From: Pseudoxanthomonas sp.
GTDB lineage: Bacteria; Pseudomonadota; Gammaproteobacteria; Xanthomonadales; Xanthomonadaceae
DNA length: 64,000 nucleotides
NCBI RefSeq assembly: GCF_002863005.1
Contig: NZ_PKDG01000018.1
Coordinates: forward strand, 1-64,000
Direction: 5' to 3'
Part shown: piece by piece, positions 41,249-50,777 of the stretch
Layout: every line of letters begins with the position of its first letter
Position numbering within the stretch: position 1 is the stretch's first letter
Translations under genes and position numbers: made by a program
Notes under the pieces: generated by a model
Databases searched by the model: none
What the model was told of the DNA's origin: nothing
What the model saw: only the letters and a program-made list of their open reading frames with translations

Positions 41249-42217
41249 TCAGGGAACCCGCTCGCCGCGTGCCGCGGTGAACAGCGCATACCACTCTTCC
41301 CGCGTCAGCACGACGTCGTCCGCGGCCGCGCACGCGCCGAGCCTGACGGGATCCGTCGTGCCGATGATCGGCTGGATGCCGGCAGGGTGCCGCAGCAGCC
41401 AGGCGATCTGGATCGCCTCGGGCGCCACGCCTTTGTCTTCCGCGATCCGCCGCAGCAGCAGCGATGTCGCGTGGATGACGGGATCGGCAAACGCCGACGT
41501 CGTCGCCAGCCTGCCGCCCGCCAAGGGCGACCAGGCCTGCACGCGGACGCCGTGCAAGCGGCAGTGGTCCAGCGTGCCGGCGGCGGAGGCATGGACATGG
41601 CCGGTGGTGTTGGCGACCACGCCGTCGTCAATCAGGTGATGGTGGAGCAGGCTGAGTTCCACCTGGTTGGCGACCAGGGGTTGCCGCACATGGCGCCGCA
41701 GCAGGTCGATCTGCCACGGCGTATGGTTGCTCACGCCGAAATGCCGCACCTTGCCGGCGGCCTGCAGGTCGTCGAAGGCGCGCGCGACCTCCTCCGGCTC
41801 GACCAGGGCGTCCGGACGGTGCAGCAGCAGCACGTCGAGATGGTCCACGCCAAGGCGTGACAGGCTGCCTTCCACCGACGCGGTGATGTGGGCATGGCTG
41901 AAATCGTAGCGGCCCGGCGTGCCGGCGGGATCCTCGGCAAAGCGGATGCCGCACTTGGATTGCAGCACCATCCGACCGCGCAGGCCGGGCGACGCGCGCA
42001 GCACGTCGCCGAATACCTGCTCGGACTTGCCGCGGGCGTAGATGTCGGCGTGGTCGAACAGCGTGATGCCGTGCGACAGCGCGGTTTCGACCAGGCGCTG
42101 CGCCTGCCGGCGCTCGTCGGCGGTGACCGGGGTGGCGTCCCAGGCACGGCTGAGGTGCATGCAGCCGTAGGCGATGCGGGACACCGGCAGGCCATCGGCG
42201 AGGAGGTAGGTCTTCAT
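41249..42217 (-). CDS. Aldo/keto reductase, YdhF-like
   Basis: 322 residues of the (beta/alpha)8 AKR fold. The catalytic tetrad is seen: Asp and Tyr in [10 protein letters not shown], Lys in LQSKCGIR and His in LLLHRPD. The C-terminal part ([16 protein letters not shown]) matches YdhF and relatives. NADPH-dependent reduction of an aldehyde or ketone is expected; the natural substrate is unknown. Confidence 0.85.
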   Translation of the reverse strand: MKTYLLADGLPVSRIAYGCMHLSRAWDATPVTADERRQAQRLVETALSHGITLFDHADIYARGKSEQVFGDVLRASPGLRGRMVLQSKCGIRFAEDPAGTPGRYDFSHAHITASVEGSLSRLGVDHLDVLLLHRPDALVEPEEVARAFDDLQAAGKVRHFGVSNHTPWQIDLLRRHVRQPLVANQVELSLLHHHLIDDGVVANTTGHVHASAAGTLDHCRLHGVRVQAWSPLAGGRLATTSAFADPVIHATSLLLRRIAEDKGVAPEAIQIAWLLRHPAGIQPIIGTTDPVRLGACAAADDVVLTREEWYALFTAARGERVP

Positions 42218-42268
42218 GGCGGCGGAACGGAAAGGTCAGGGCGCATCATCGCAGGTCGCGGGCACGCC

Positions 42269-43525
42269 TCAGTAGCGCCGGCGCTCGGCCGCGAGCCGGC
42301 GGGCCAGTGCGTCGGCCTCGAGCGGGCGCGCCAGGTGGTAGCCCTGCACGTCGTCGACGCCGAGCGCGCGCAGGGCGTCCAGTTCGGAGGCGGTCTCCAC
42401 GCCTTCGGCCACCACGTGCGACTGCGTCTGGCGGGCGAATTCGATCAGGGCGGCAGCCAGTGCGCGACGCGGAGAATCGTGGTCGATCCCGCGCGTCAGG
42501 CTCAGGTCCAGCTTGATGATGTCCGGATGGATCGCGAGCACGTGCCGCATGCTGGCGTAGCCGGCGCCGGCATCGTCCACGGCGATGCGCACGCCGGCCT
42601 CGCGCAGCGGCGCCAGCCGTTCGTTGAGCAACGCATAGTCGTCGACCAGCGAGTGCTCGGTGATCTCCAGCACCACGCGCCGTGGATCCAGGTCGTCGAT
42701 GTAGCCGTCGATGCCGCCGCTGACGAGGGTCTGCGGCGAGACATTCAGCGCGACATAGAAATCGCCGCTGACCTCGCGCAGGCCGTCCAGCGCGGACAGG
42801 ATGGCATTGAGTTCCAGCCTGACGCCGAGGCCGATGGCGCGGGCTTCGGCGAACCACACGTCGGGCGTGCGCTGCGGTTCCAGCAGGAAGCGCGACAGGC
42901 ACTCCACGCCGACGATCCTGCGCGTGCTGCTGCGGTAGATCGGCTGGTACACCATGTGTGGCTGGCCGAGTTCCAGCACGGAGGTGATGCGCGCCACCTT
43001 CTCTTCATGCTCTTGGACGGCATTCAGGTCGCCGTCGATCTGGTAGGCGAGCAGGTCCGCGAACGCGCGCATCATGTGCAGGTCGCGCTCGCCGAGCGAC
43101 AGGCTGGGCGCCAGGCTGAAGCAGCAGAACGTGCCGTAGACGCGTCCGTCGCGCAGCCGGATGGGCACGCTGATGTGCGCACCGATCGGCACGTGCTGTG
43201 TTTCGGGAATGCATTCCAGCGCGGGAATTGCCGCTGTATCGGGGATGAGCTGCGGGATACTCCCTTCGACCACGCGCATGCAGTAGCCCTCATCCAGCGG
43301 GCTGGAATCGCCGGGCCGGATGGGCGCGCGGTCGAGTCGGGTGGCGACATGGCGGAAGACACGGTGGCTGCCATTGAATTCGCTGACAAAGGCCACGTCC
43401 ATGTCGAGGTGGCGGCGTACCGCGTCGAGCAGCCGGTCCACGTTGCGGCCGATCGCGACGGCGCCGGGCCCGCCTTCCAGCCAGGCGTCGGTCAACGTCT
43501 CCTCGGATTTCCTACTGTCGATCAC
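42269..43525 (-). CDS. GAF-EAL cyclic di-GMP phosphodiesterase
   Basis: 418 residues: a GAF domain (about 28-165) and an EAL domain (about 180-410). Catalytic segments are mostly kept: YQPIY, ALNVSP, EITE, VDDAGAGYAS (canonical DDFGTGYSS), IIKLDLSL, AEGVET and QGY. The EAL motif itself reads ECL (residues 208-210), keeping the essential Glu. It probably degrades c-di-GMP and is tuned by the GAF ligand. It starts at a GTG with a strong AGGAGGA site upstream. Confidence 0.86.
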   Translation of the reverse strand: MIDSRKSEETLTDAWLEGGPGAVAIGRNVDRLLDAVRRHLDMDVAFVSEFNGSHRVFRHVATRLDRAPIRPGDSSPLDEGYCMRVVEGSIPQLIPDTAAIPALECIPETQHVPIGAHISVPIRLRDGRVYGTFCCFSLAPSLSLGERDLHMMRAFADLLAYQIDGDLNAVQEHEEKVARITSVLELGQPHMVYQPIYRSSTRRIVGVECLSRFLLEPQRTPDVWFAEARAIGLGVRLELNAILSALDGLREVSGDFYVALNVSPQTLVSGGIDGYIDDLDPRRVVLEITEHSLVDDYALLNERLAPLREAGVRIAVDDAGAGYASMRHVLAIHPDIIKLDLSLTRGIDHDSPRRALAAALIEFARQTQSHVVAEGVETASELDALRALGVDDVQGYHLARPLEADALARRLAAERRRY

Positions 43526-43666
43526 GGGCTTCCTCCTGAAGTCAGGTACGCGACGAATAGTCAGCCGTCGTGTTCTGCCCCCATCGCACGGGCGCTGGGG
43601 AGGTGGCGCGGGGCGAAGGCGTTAGACGCGCCGCAGAGCCGGGGCGGGGTCGAGTGTAACCTCAAG

Positions 43667-44875
43667 TCACAATTTGACGGGTGAGGGGGAATCGTCGTCC
43701 GCGGACGATGGCGAGCCGGTAGCCTCGACGGCGCTCAGCGGGGTTTCCAGCGGCAGCATCCATATGCCATCCAGCAACGCGCTCCAGTCGGCGAGCTGCG
43801 GGTATCGGTAGGCGACGACCGACGATTCGATGGGGCCCATGCTGCGAAGACGCGTGCTGTCCAGATACATCGGTATCCCGCCGCGTGCCTCGAGCGAGGT
43901 CGCCGAGAGCGCGATAGCCACGGGTGGCAGGGAGGGGCGGCCGTGGCGACCCGATCGTGCGGTGAAGCCCACACTGGCCAGGCCACTCCCCAGTCGGCGG
44001 TGCAGGTGCATGCCCAGCGAAATCCGATCGGGCCGATCCGGAAGCGGGGCTTTCACCGCATGCGTTGTCGACGTCCAGATGATGGCGCGCTCACCCGGTG
44101 TGCGTGCATGCTGCCACGAGAAATTCCGTGCCATGCCCTCATCGCGCGTATTGAAGGAGGCCCCGCTGGACATGTCGAGGAATTGGCCAAGACTGATCGC
44201 CATTGCACGATCGGCCTGCCCATCGGGTCCGGACACACCGCGCCCGATCTTCGTCAGGCAACGGCGGAGGGCATCCCGGAATGCATCGTCGTACGGATGG
44301 GAGGCACTGAAATCCCATTGCGTCAGGCGCGCCAGCCGGCCTTCGCAGGCGACGCGCGCGGATCCGGCATGCGCGGCAAGGCGCCGGGGAAGCGCATGCT
44401 CCGAGAACGGTTGCGCTACGCCGCCTACCTGAATGTCGAGGCCGCGCAGGCGCAGGGTGCCTTTGCTGGCGCGATCCCAGAGCCAGCGCAGTGTCGGCTG
44501 GAATTCCCGCGTGCCGGACCACAGGGGGCCGATGGCCTCGGCAAGCCGTGTCGGCTGAGCAGTGCCCCGGGCCAGCTGCTCTTCCAGGGCGAGAAACTCG
44601 TAGACCGAACTCTCGAAGTAGAGCGCATCGAATCCGCATCGATCGACAAGCGCCTCGACGATGCGGCCCTTCAACATCACGGTGGCACCGGCACCGTGGC
44701 CGGCGTCTTCGCCCAGCATCACCACGCGCTGGGTACACAGCGATTCGATCGCCGCGTCGAAGTCGTCGGCAACCGGAACCGTCGACGCGGTGGCGATGCC
44801 AGGCATCGCGAGCGCGAGCATCAGGATCGCGAGGTGCTTCAGACAGGTTCTCAATCGGCCCTCCCTGGCCTGCAT
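43667..44875 (-). CDS. Exported erythromycin-esterase-like protein
   Basis: 402 residues. A signal peptide (cleavage after about residue 30) is followed by a domain with the Ere pattern: VVMLGEDAGHGAG (Glu56, His60), YFESSVYEF (Glu88) and SSTTHAV-type His near 272. In the family these residues form a hydrolase active site; many members do not act on macrolides. The gene starts 9 bases after the ppx stop, in the same direction. Substrate and resistance role are unknown. Confidence 0.7.
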   Translation of the reverse strand: MQAREGRLRTCLKHLAILMLALAMPGIATASTVPVADDFDAAIESLCTQRVVMLGEDAGHGAGATVMLKGRIVEALVDRCGFDALYFESSVYEFLALEEQLARGTAQPTRLAEAIGPLWSGTREFQPTLRWLWDRASKGTLRLRGLDIQVGGVAQPFSEHALPRRLAAHAGSARVACEGRLARLTQWDFSASHPYDDAFRDALRRCLTKIGRGVSGPDGQADRAMAISLGQFLDMSSGASFNTRDEGMARNFSWQHARTPGERAIIWTSTTHAVKAPLPDRPDRISLGMHLHRRLGSGLASVGFTARSGRHGRPSLPPVAIALSATSLEARGGIPMYLDSTRLRSMGPIESSVVAYRYPQLADWSALLDGIWMLPLETPLSAVEATGSPSSADDDSPSPVKL

Positions 44876-44884
44876 GGAATTCCG

Positions 44885-46414
44885 CTACGCCACGAACGGT
44901 TTGAACGCCACGCCCAGGCCCAGCATGTCCTCGGGCTCGCCGACGAGATCCGAGCGCAGCAGCGGGCGTGCGTCGATCCATTTCTTGCTCACCACCAGGT
45001 CCAGCCGGTCGTCCGCCGCGGTCAGGTCCAGGCGGGGGATCGCCTCGTTGTCGTGCGAGCGGTGCAGCAGCACGGCCAGGCGCAACAGCGCAGCCTTGCG
45101 CTTGGCGCTGAGCAGCAGGCGATCGGGCAGGGCGTCGAAGGCGGTCTTGGGCACGCCACGCCGGTGGGTGCGGACCAGCGCCGAAAGTACCTGCTGCTCC
45201 TGGCGCGAGAAGCCTTCGATGTCGGAATGTTCCAGCAGGTACGCGCCATGCACGTGGTACTGGCTGTGCGCGATCACCAGGCCGATCTCGTGCAGGCGCG
45301 CGGCCCAGCCGAGCATGCGTGCGTCGTCGTCGTCCAGGCCCCAGCTGTCCTCCACCTGCTCGAACAGGCGCATCGCCGTCGCCTCCACGCGCGCGGCCTG
45401 GAATTCGTCGATGCCGTAGCGCTGCATCAGCGCCGCAGTGGAAAGATCGCGCGGATCGTTGTCGCTGCCGCGGCCCAGCATGTCGAACAGGATGCCTTCC
45501 CGCATGGCCGCCTTGCTCACCATCAGGCGCTGCAGGCCCAGCGCCTCGAAGGCGGCCTCCAGCACCAGCACGCCGCCCGCGATGATGGGCCGGCGGTCGT
45601 TGGACAGGCCCGGCAGGTCGATGTCCTCGATGCGGTCGGCCTGCAGCAGCCGGTCGCGCACCTGCGGCAGCGCCTCGGCGGTCACCGCCCCCTTGGTGAG
45701 CTTCATCGCCGCACAGATCTCGCCGATGGCCTTGTTCGTGCCGGACGAGCCGATGGCTTCCTGCCACCCGAGGTTGCGGTACAGGCCGGCGAACTGCTGG
45801 AACTCGGCCCCGATCTCGGTGAGCGCTTCCTTCCAGCGCTTGCGCGACAGCTTGCCGCCGGGGAAGAAGCGGCGCGTGCTGGCGATGCAGCCGGCCTGAA
45901 GGCTTTCGCGCTCCAGCGTCTCGAAGCCGCGGCCGATGATGAATTCCGTCGAGCCGCCGCCGATGTCGATGACCAGGCGGCGCTGGTTCGACTTCGGCGG
46001 CTGCGAATGCGCCACGCCGAGGTAGATCAGTCGCGCCTCTTCGCGCCCGGAGACGACTTCGATGGGCTTGCCCAGCGCGGCTTCCGCCGCCGCCAGGAAG
46101 TCCTGCGGATCCCGCAGCTGTCGCACCGTGTTGGTCGCGAGCGCACGCACGCGGGCGGCCGGAATGTCGCGGATGCGCTGCCCGAAGCGCGAGAGGCAAT
46201 CCAGGGCGCGTTGCCGTGCGGCGGCGGACAGGCCGCCCTTGCCATCGAGGCCGTCGGCCATGCGCACCGTCTCGCGCAGGCGGTCCACGACGCGCAACTG
46301 CCCCAGCAGCGAACGCGCGACCACCATGTGGAAGCTGTTGGAGCCCAGGTCGATCGCAGCCAGCATGTCCCCGTCCTGGAGCGGCGGGGAAGTGGGGGAA
46401 GTCAGGGGCGCCAT
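44885..46414 (-). CDS. ppx: Exopolyphosphatase
   Basis: 509 residues. Actin-like ATPase folds with IDLGSNSFHM at the start, VIDIGGGSTEF and SSGTNKAIGE, followed by a C-terminal HD-like helical region. It hydrolyses terminal phosphate from polyphosphate, and its fold also covers guanosine pentaphosphate hydrolases. It starts 83 bases after the stop of ppk1, in the same direction, as in many gammaproteobacteria. Confidence 0.93.
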   Translation of the reverse strand: MAPLTSPTSPPLQDGDMLAAIDLGSNSFHMVVARSLLGQLRVVDRLRETVRMADGLDGKGGLSAAARQRALDCLSRFGQRIRDIPAARVRALATNTVRQLRDPQDFLAAAEAALGKPIEVVSGREEARLIYLGVAHSQPPKSNQRRLVIDIGGGSTEFIIGRGFETLERESLQAGCIASTRRFFPGGKLSRKRWKEALTEIGAEFQQFAGLYRNLGWQEAIGSSGTNKAIGEICAAMKLTKGAVTAEALPQVRDRLLQADRIEDIDLPGLSNDRRPIIAGGVLVLEAAFEALGLQRLMVSKAAMREGILFDMLGRGSDNDPRDLSTAALMQRYGIDEFQAARVEATAMRLFEQVEDSWGLDDDDARMLGWAARLHEIGLVIAHSQYHVHGAYLLEHSDIEGFSRQEQQVLSALVRTHRRGVPKTAFDALPDRLLLSAKRKAALLRLAVLLHRSHDNEAIPRLDLTAADDRLDLVVSKKWIDARPLLRSDLVGEPEDMLGLGVAFKPFVA

Positions 46415-46497
46415 GCGGTCAGTTTAGCCAATGGCGCCGTGCATGGCAGCAACGCGATCGGCAGGCGCGTCATCGCAGGCCGCATGCGGGGGGCGCC

Positions 46498-48585
46498 TCA
46501 CACCTTTTCCAGCAGGGTGGCCTGCGCCGAATGCGGCACGTCGTCGCCGGGCGTCAGCTTGACGTAGCTTCCATCGGCCTGCAGTTCCCAAGCATTGCAG
46601 TTGTCATCCAGATAGTTCTGCAGGCCGTCCTTGAACACCCGTGCCGCCAGGTCCTTGTCCAGGATGGGGAAGCAGGTCTCCACCCGATGCAGCAGATTGC
46701 GTTCGAGCCAGTCGGCGCTCGCGCAGTAGAGCTCCGGCGCGCCGTCGTTGCCGAACCAGTAGAGACGGCTGTGCTCGAGGAAGCGACCGACGATGGAGCG
46801 CACCCGGATGTTGTCGGAAATGCCCGGCACCCCGGGGCGCAGCGCGCAGGCGCCGCGGACGATCAGGTCGATCCGTGCCCCTGCCTGCGAGGCCGCATAC
46901 AGCGCGCGGATGATGCGCGGCTCGTTGATGGCATTGATCTTGGCGATGATGCGCGCCGGCTTGCCGGCCCGCGCCAGCTTGGCTTCGCGTTCGATCTTCT
47001 TGATCAGGCCCGGGTGCAGCGTGAAGGGCGATTGCAGCAGTCGCTTGAGCTTGGTCGTGGGCGCCAGGCCGGAGAGCTGCTGGAACAGCAGGTGCACGTC
47101 GCTGCCGATGTCGGGGTCGGCGGTGAGCAGGCCGATGTCCGTATACGCGCGTGCGGTACCGCTGTGGTAATTGCCGGTGCCCAGGTGCACGTAGCGCCGC
47201 AGCTTGCGTCCTTCGCGGCGCACGATGAGCAGCATCTTGGCGTGCGTCTTGTAACCCACGACGCCGTACACCACCTGCGCGCCAGCTTCCTGCAGCTTGT
47301 CGGCCACGCCGAGGTTGGCGTCCTCGTCGAAACGGGCGCGCAGTTCGACCACGACGGTCACGTCCTTGCCGTTCCGCGCCGCCTGCACCAGCGCTTCGAC
47401 GATCGCCGAATCCTTGCCCGTGCGGTAGAGCGTCTGCTTGATCGCAAGCACGTCGGGGTCCACCGCGGCCTGCTTGATCAGGTCCAGCACGGCGCCGAAC
47501 GAATCGAAGGGGTGGTGCAGCAGCACGTCGTCGTCGGCGACCTTTTCGAAGATCGCCTCGCTGTCGCGCAGCGGCCGGGGGGTGAACACGGGGTACTTCA
47601 GTTCCGGACGCTGCACCAGGTCGTACACTTGGATCACGCGGTTGAGGTTGACCGGCCCGTTGATCGGATACACCGCGTTGTCGGGCAGCGCGAAGTTCTG
47701 CAGCAACTGCCGCACGATGGGCTTGGGACAGTCGTGCGCGATCTCCAGGCGCACGGCCGGCCGGTAACCACGACCGACCAACTCGTCGCGCAACGCCAGC
47801 GCCAGGTTCTCGACTTCCTCTTCGTCGACGACCACTTCGGAGTTGCGCGTCACGCGGAACTGGTACGAGCCCTTCACTTCCATACCCGGGAACAGTTCGT
47901 CCACGAACACCGACAGCACCGAGGACAGCAGCACGAAGTCGTTCTCGCCACCGGACACGCGCTGCGGCAGGTGGATGATGCGTGGCAGCGAGCGCGGTGC
48001 GCGCACGATGGCGAGATGGCCGGCGCGACCGAACGCATCCTTGCCCTTCAGCACCACCACGATGTTCAACGACTTGTTGAGGATCTTCGGGAACGGATGC
48101 GCCGGGTCCAGTCCCAGCGGCGACAGCACCGGCATGATCTCGTTGCGGAAATACGCACGCAGCCAGCGCGTCTGGCGCGCATTCCAGCTGTCGCGGCCGA
48201 ATACGCGCACGCCGGCTTCGGCCAGTCCGGGGCGGAGCACCTCGTTCCAGCACTTGTATTGGGCGTCGACCAGTTCGGCGGCGCGGTCGTGGATCTTGTT
48301 GAGCACGGTCGCCGGGCTCATGCCATCCGCGCCCGGCGGCAGGCCGAAGTCGAGTGCGTGGCGCACGGTGGCGGCGCGGATCTCGAAGAACTCGTCCAGG
48401 TTGGTGCAGGAGATGCACAGGAAGCGCAGCCGCTCCAGCAAGGGTACCGACGGGTCTTGGGCCTGCGCCAGCACGCGGAAGTTGAAGTCCAGCTGGGACA
48501 GTTCGCGGTTGAGGTAGAGCGCCGGGTCGCGCAGCGCGTCTTCGCCGGTGGCAGGGGCGGGCGTCGTGTCCAGGGCGGCGTTCAT
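46498..48585 (-). CDS. ppk1: Polyphosphate kinase 1
   Basis: 695 residues. RELSQLDFNFRVL starts the N-terminal domain; the phosphohistidine segment YKTHAKMLLI and the second active-site His region EHSRLYWFGND are both present. It makes polyphosphate from ATP in the cytoplasm or at the membrane. Its ATG overlaps the stop of phoR by four bases, giving direct coupling to the phosphate sensor. Confidence 0.95.
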   Translation of the reverse strand: MNAALDTTPAPATGEDALRDPALYLNRELSQLDFNFRVLAQAQDPSVPLLERLRFLCISCTNLDEFFEIRAATVRHALDFGLPPGADGMSPATVLNKIHDRAAELVDAQYKCWNEVLRPGLAEAGVRVFGRDSWNARQTRWLRAYFRNEIMPVLSPLGLDPAHPFPKILNKSLNIVVVLKGKDAFGRAGHLAIVRAPRSLPRIIHLPQRVSGGENDFVLLSSVLSVFVDELFPGMEVKGSYQFRVTRNSEVVVDEEEVENLALALRDELVGRGYRPAVRLEIAHDCPKPIVRQLLQNFALPDNAVYPINGPVNLNRVIQVYDLVQRPELKYPVFTPRPLRDSEAIFEKVADDDVLLHHPFDSFGAVLDLIKQAAVDPDVLAIKQTLYRTGKDSAIVEALVQAARNGKDVTVVVELRARFDEDANLGVADKLQEAGAQVVYGVVGYKTHAKMLLIVRREGRKLRRYVHLGTGNYHSGTARAYTDIGLLTADPDIGSDVHLLFQQLSGLAPTTKLKRLLQSPFTLHPGLIKKIEREAKLARAGKPARIIAKINAINEPRIIRALYAASQAGARIDLIVRGACALRPGVPGISDNIRVRSIVGRFLEHSRLYWFGNDGAPELYCASADWLERNLLHRVETCFPILDKDLAARVFKDGLQNYLDDNCNAWELQADGSYVKLTPGDDVPHSAQATLLEKV

Positions 48586-49925
48586 GCGGTCTGGCTGTCC
48601 GTGGTGAGGGCGCGCGGGGCGGCGTCGAGGCGAGGCTCGACACGTTCGGCGCCGAAATGGATGGAGAACAGGCTGCCCTGTCCGACCTCGCTTTCGATCT
48701 CGAGGCGGGCCTGGTGCAGGTTCAGCACGTGCTTGACGATCGACAGTCCCAGGCCGGTGCCGCCGCTCTCGCGCGAGCGGCTGGTCGAGACGCGGTAGAA
48801 GCGCTCGGTGATGCGCGGCAGGTGCGACGTCGGGATGCCGTAGCCGGTATCGCGCACGCTGAGCACCGCGCCGTCTCCCTCGCGCGCGAAGCGCACGGTG
48901 ATGGTGCCGCCGACCGGCGTATAGCGCACCGCGTTACTAACCAGGTTGGAGAAGGCGCTGTGCAGTTCCTTGTTGGAGCCTGACAGGTCCACGTTCGCCT
49001 CGTCCTGGACCACGATGGTGTGGCGGCGCTGGCTCAGCGCTTCCGCCTCGCGACGCAGCGTGGCCAGCATCGGCGCCATCGCGACGTTCTCGTCGGGCAG
49101 GCTGTCCTGCGCTTCCAGGCGCGACAGCGTCAGGAGGTCTTCCACCAGCTGGGTCATGCGCTGCGACTGCTTCTGCATCTCGGCCAGCATCGGCGCCCAG
49201 TCCGGATACTCTGTGGGCTCCAGCATGTCCAGGTAGCCGTGCACCACGGTCAGCGGCGTGCGCAGCTCGTGCGAGACGTTGGCGACGAAGTCGCGCCGCA
49301 TCTGCTCCAGGCGCAGCATCTTGCTGACATCGCGCGCGACCAGCAGCCAGTACTCGTCGGAATAGGGGATCAACCGCAGGTTGAGCCGCAGGTTCGGATC
49401 GACCGGCGAGGCCGCATCGAGCATGGGTTCGGCGTTGCGGCCCGCGGCCAGCCAGTGCGACATCGGCAGGGGCTGCAGGCGGTCGCCGACCGGGGCGCCG
49501 ATGTCCGTGGGGTACTGCAGGCCCAGCAGGTGGGTGGCGGCCCGATTGAACCACTGCACGCGCTGGCTGTTCCGTTCCACGACGACGACCGCATCGGGCA
49601 GTGCGGCGGCGGCGGCGCGGTAGGCGCGCAGCATGTCGAGCAGGCGGCGCTTGCGGGTGCGCATCTCGGCCTGGCCGCGGAACAGCAGGCGGTCGAGTTC
49701 GTTCCAGACACCCTTGCCCTGCGCCGGTTCCATCCGCTGCCGGGCGGTCAGGCGCAGCAACACCTTGCGAAGCCGCCAGTAGTGCCACGCGACGACCCCG
49801 AGGGCAGCGACGGTGACGACGGGCCAGACCTGTCCCAGCAGCAGGCCGACCACGACCGCCATCGCCAGGATCAGGGCCAGCTGGCCGAGCGTCTTGAACC
49901 AGGCGGTGCGGATGTCGTGGGGCAT
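48582..49925 (-). CDS. phoR: Phosphate regulon sensor kinase
   Basis: 447 residues: two short N-terminal membrane segments, a PAS-like sensor (about 100-215), SHELRTPLT with the phospho-His, then NLVSNAVRYTP, DTGYGIP and GTGLGLSIVKH. The topology and length match PhoR. It starts 62 bases after phoB and overlaps ppk1 at its end. A separate PhoU/Pst system is not in this window. Confidence 0.93.
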   Translation of the reverse strand: MPHDIRTAWFKTLGQLALILAMAVVVGLLLGQVWPVVTVAALGVVAWHYWRLRKVLLRLTARQRMEPAQGKGVWNELDRLLFRGQAEMRTRKRRLLDMLRAYRAAAAALPDAVVVVERNSQRVQWFNRAATHLLGLQYPTDIGAPVGDRLQPLPMSHWLAAGRNAEPMLDAASPVDPNLRLNLRLIPYSDEYWLLVARDVSKMLRLEQMRRDFVANVSHELRTPLTVVHGYLDMLEPTEYPDWAPMLAEMQKQSQRMTQLVEDLLTLSRLEAQDSLPDENVAMAPMLATLRREAEALSQRRHTIVVQDEANVDLSGSNKELHSAFSNLVSNAVRYTPVGGTITVRFAREGDGAVLSVRDTGYGIPTSHLPRITERFYRVSTSRSRESGGTGLGLSIVKHVLNLHQARLEIESEVGQGSLFSIHFGAERVEPRLDAAPRALTTDSQTA

Positions 49926-49987
49926 GGATCGATTGTGTCAGATGTGTATGACAGCCTGCGCGGGCGGCGGCGCCGCCGCCGGCAGGG

Positions 49988-50677
49988 TCACATCGCCGCC
50001 GAGAAGCGGTAGCCCGAACCGCGGACGGTCTGCACCATGTTCTCCAGGCCATGGGGTTCGAGCGTCTTGCGCAGTCGGCGGATATGCACGTCGACGGTCC
50101 GCTCTTCCACATACACGCTGCCGCCCCACACGTGGTCGAGCAACTGCGTGCGCGAATAGACACGCTCGGGGTGGGTCATGAAGAAGTGCAGCAGGCGGTA
50201 CTCGGTGGGGCCGATGGCGACCGGCGTATCGCCGGCGAACACGCGATGGGCGGCACCGTCGATGCGCAGGTTGCCCACCGCGACGCTGCCGTCCTCGTCG
50301 TCGTCGCGCGAGCGGCGCATGACGGCGCGGATGCGGGCGAGCAGCTCGCGGGCGGAAAAGGGCTTGACCACATAGTCGTCGACGCCGGCTTCCAGCCCGC
50401 CGACCCGGTCGTTCTCCTCGCCGCGGGCGGTGAGCATGATGATCGGCACGTCGCGGGTCATGGCGTCCTTGCGCCAGCGGCGGGCCAGTTCCAGCCCGCT
50501 GGTACCGGGCAGCATCCAGTCCAGCAGGATCAGGTCGGGCACGCGGTCGGCGATGGCGTTCTGGGCTTCGCGGGCGTCGCCGGCATGGATCGGTTCGTAG
50601 TCGCCCTTGCGCAGGGCGAAGGCCACCATGTCGCGGATGGCGGGCTCGTCGTCGACGATCAGGATGTGCTTCTGCAC
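49988..50677 (-). CDS. phoB: Phosphate regulon response regulator
   Basis: 229 residues: receiver with VDDEPAIR, phosphoacceptor LLDWMLPG and Lys in VVKPFS, then an OmpR-type winged helix ending VRGSGYRFS. The start codon is GTG (50675-50677), giving MQKHILIVDDEP, the usual PhoB N-terminus. A three-unit Pho box lies 37 bases upstream, so the gene is autoregulated and phoR, ppk1, ppx follow in line. Confidence 0.93.
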   Translation of the reverse strand: MQKHILIVDDEPAIRDMVAFALRKGDYEPIHAGDAREAQNAIADRVPDLILLDWMLPGTSGLELARRWRKDAMTRDVPIIMLTARGEENDRVGGLEAGVDDYVVKPFSARELLARIRAVMRRSRDDDEDGSVAVGNLRIDGAAHRVFAGDTPVAIGPTEYRLLHFFMTHPERVYSRTQLLDHVWGGSVYVEERTVDVHIRRLRKTLEPHGLENMVQTVRGSGYRFSAAM

Positions 50678-50713
50678 GCAGGATCCGTGTGCGGGGAGGG
50701 ACGACGCCAGTAG

Positions 50714-50742
50714 ACGACAATTTTATGACGTTTACATGACAT
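50714..50742 (-). promoter_or_regulatory. Three-unit Pho box upstream of phoB
   Basis: On the minus strand ATGTCAT-GTAA, ACGTCAT-AAAA and TTGTCGT form three 7-base repeats spaced by four bases (consensus CTGTCAT-N4). The unit positions are 50742-50736, 50731-50725 and 50720-50714. The box would replace the -35 of the phoB promoter; a TCTACT -10-like element follows. Binding is inferred from the consensus. Confidence 0.85.
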
Positions 50743-50777
50743 GCCGCGGGGCTGTCATGGCGGCGCCCGCAGGCCGG

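Noticed and set aside
46604-48643. A 679-codon alternative frame over ppk1
   Set aside because: It is a shifted-frame shadow, rich in Arg/Pro/Ala, with no family match; ppk1 explains the region.
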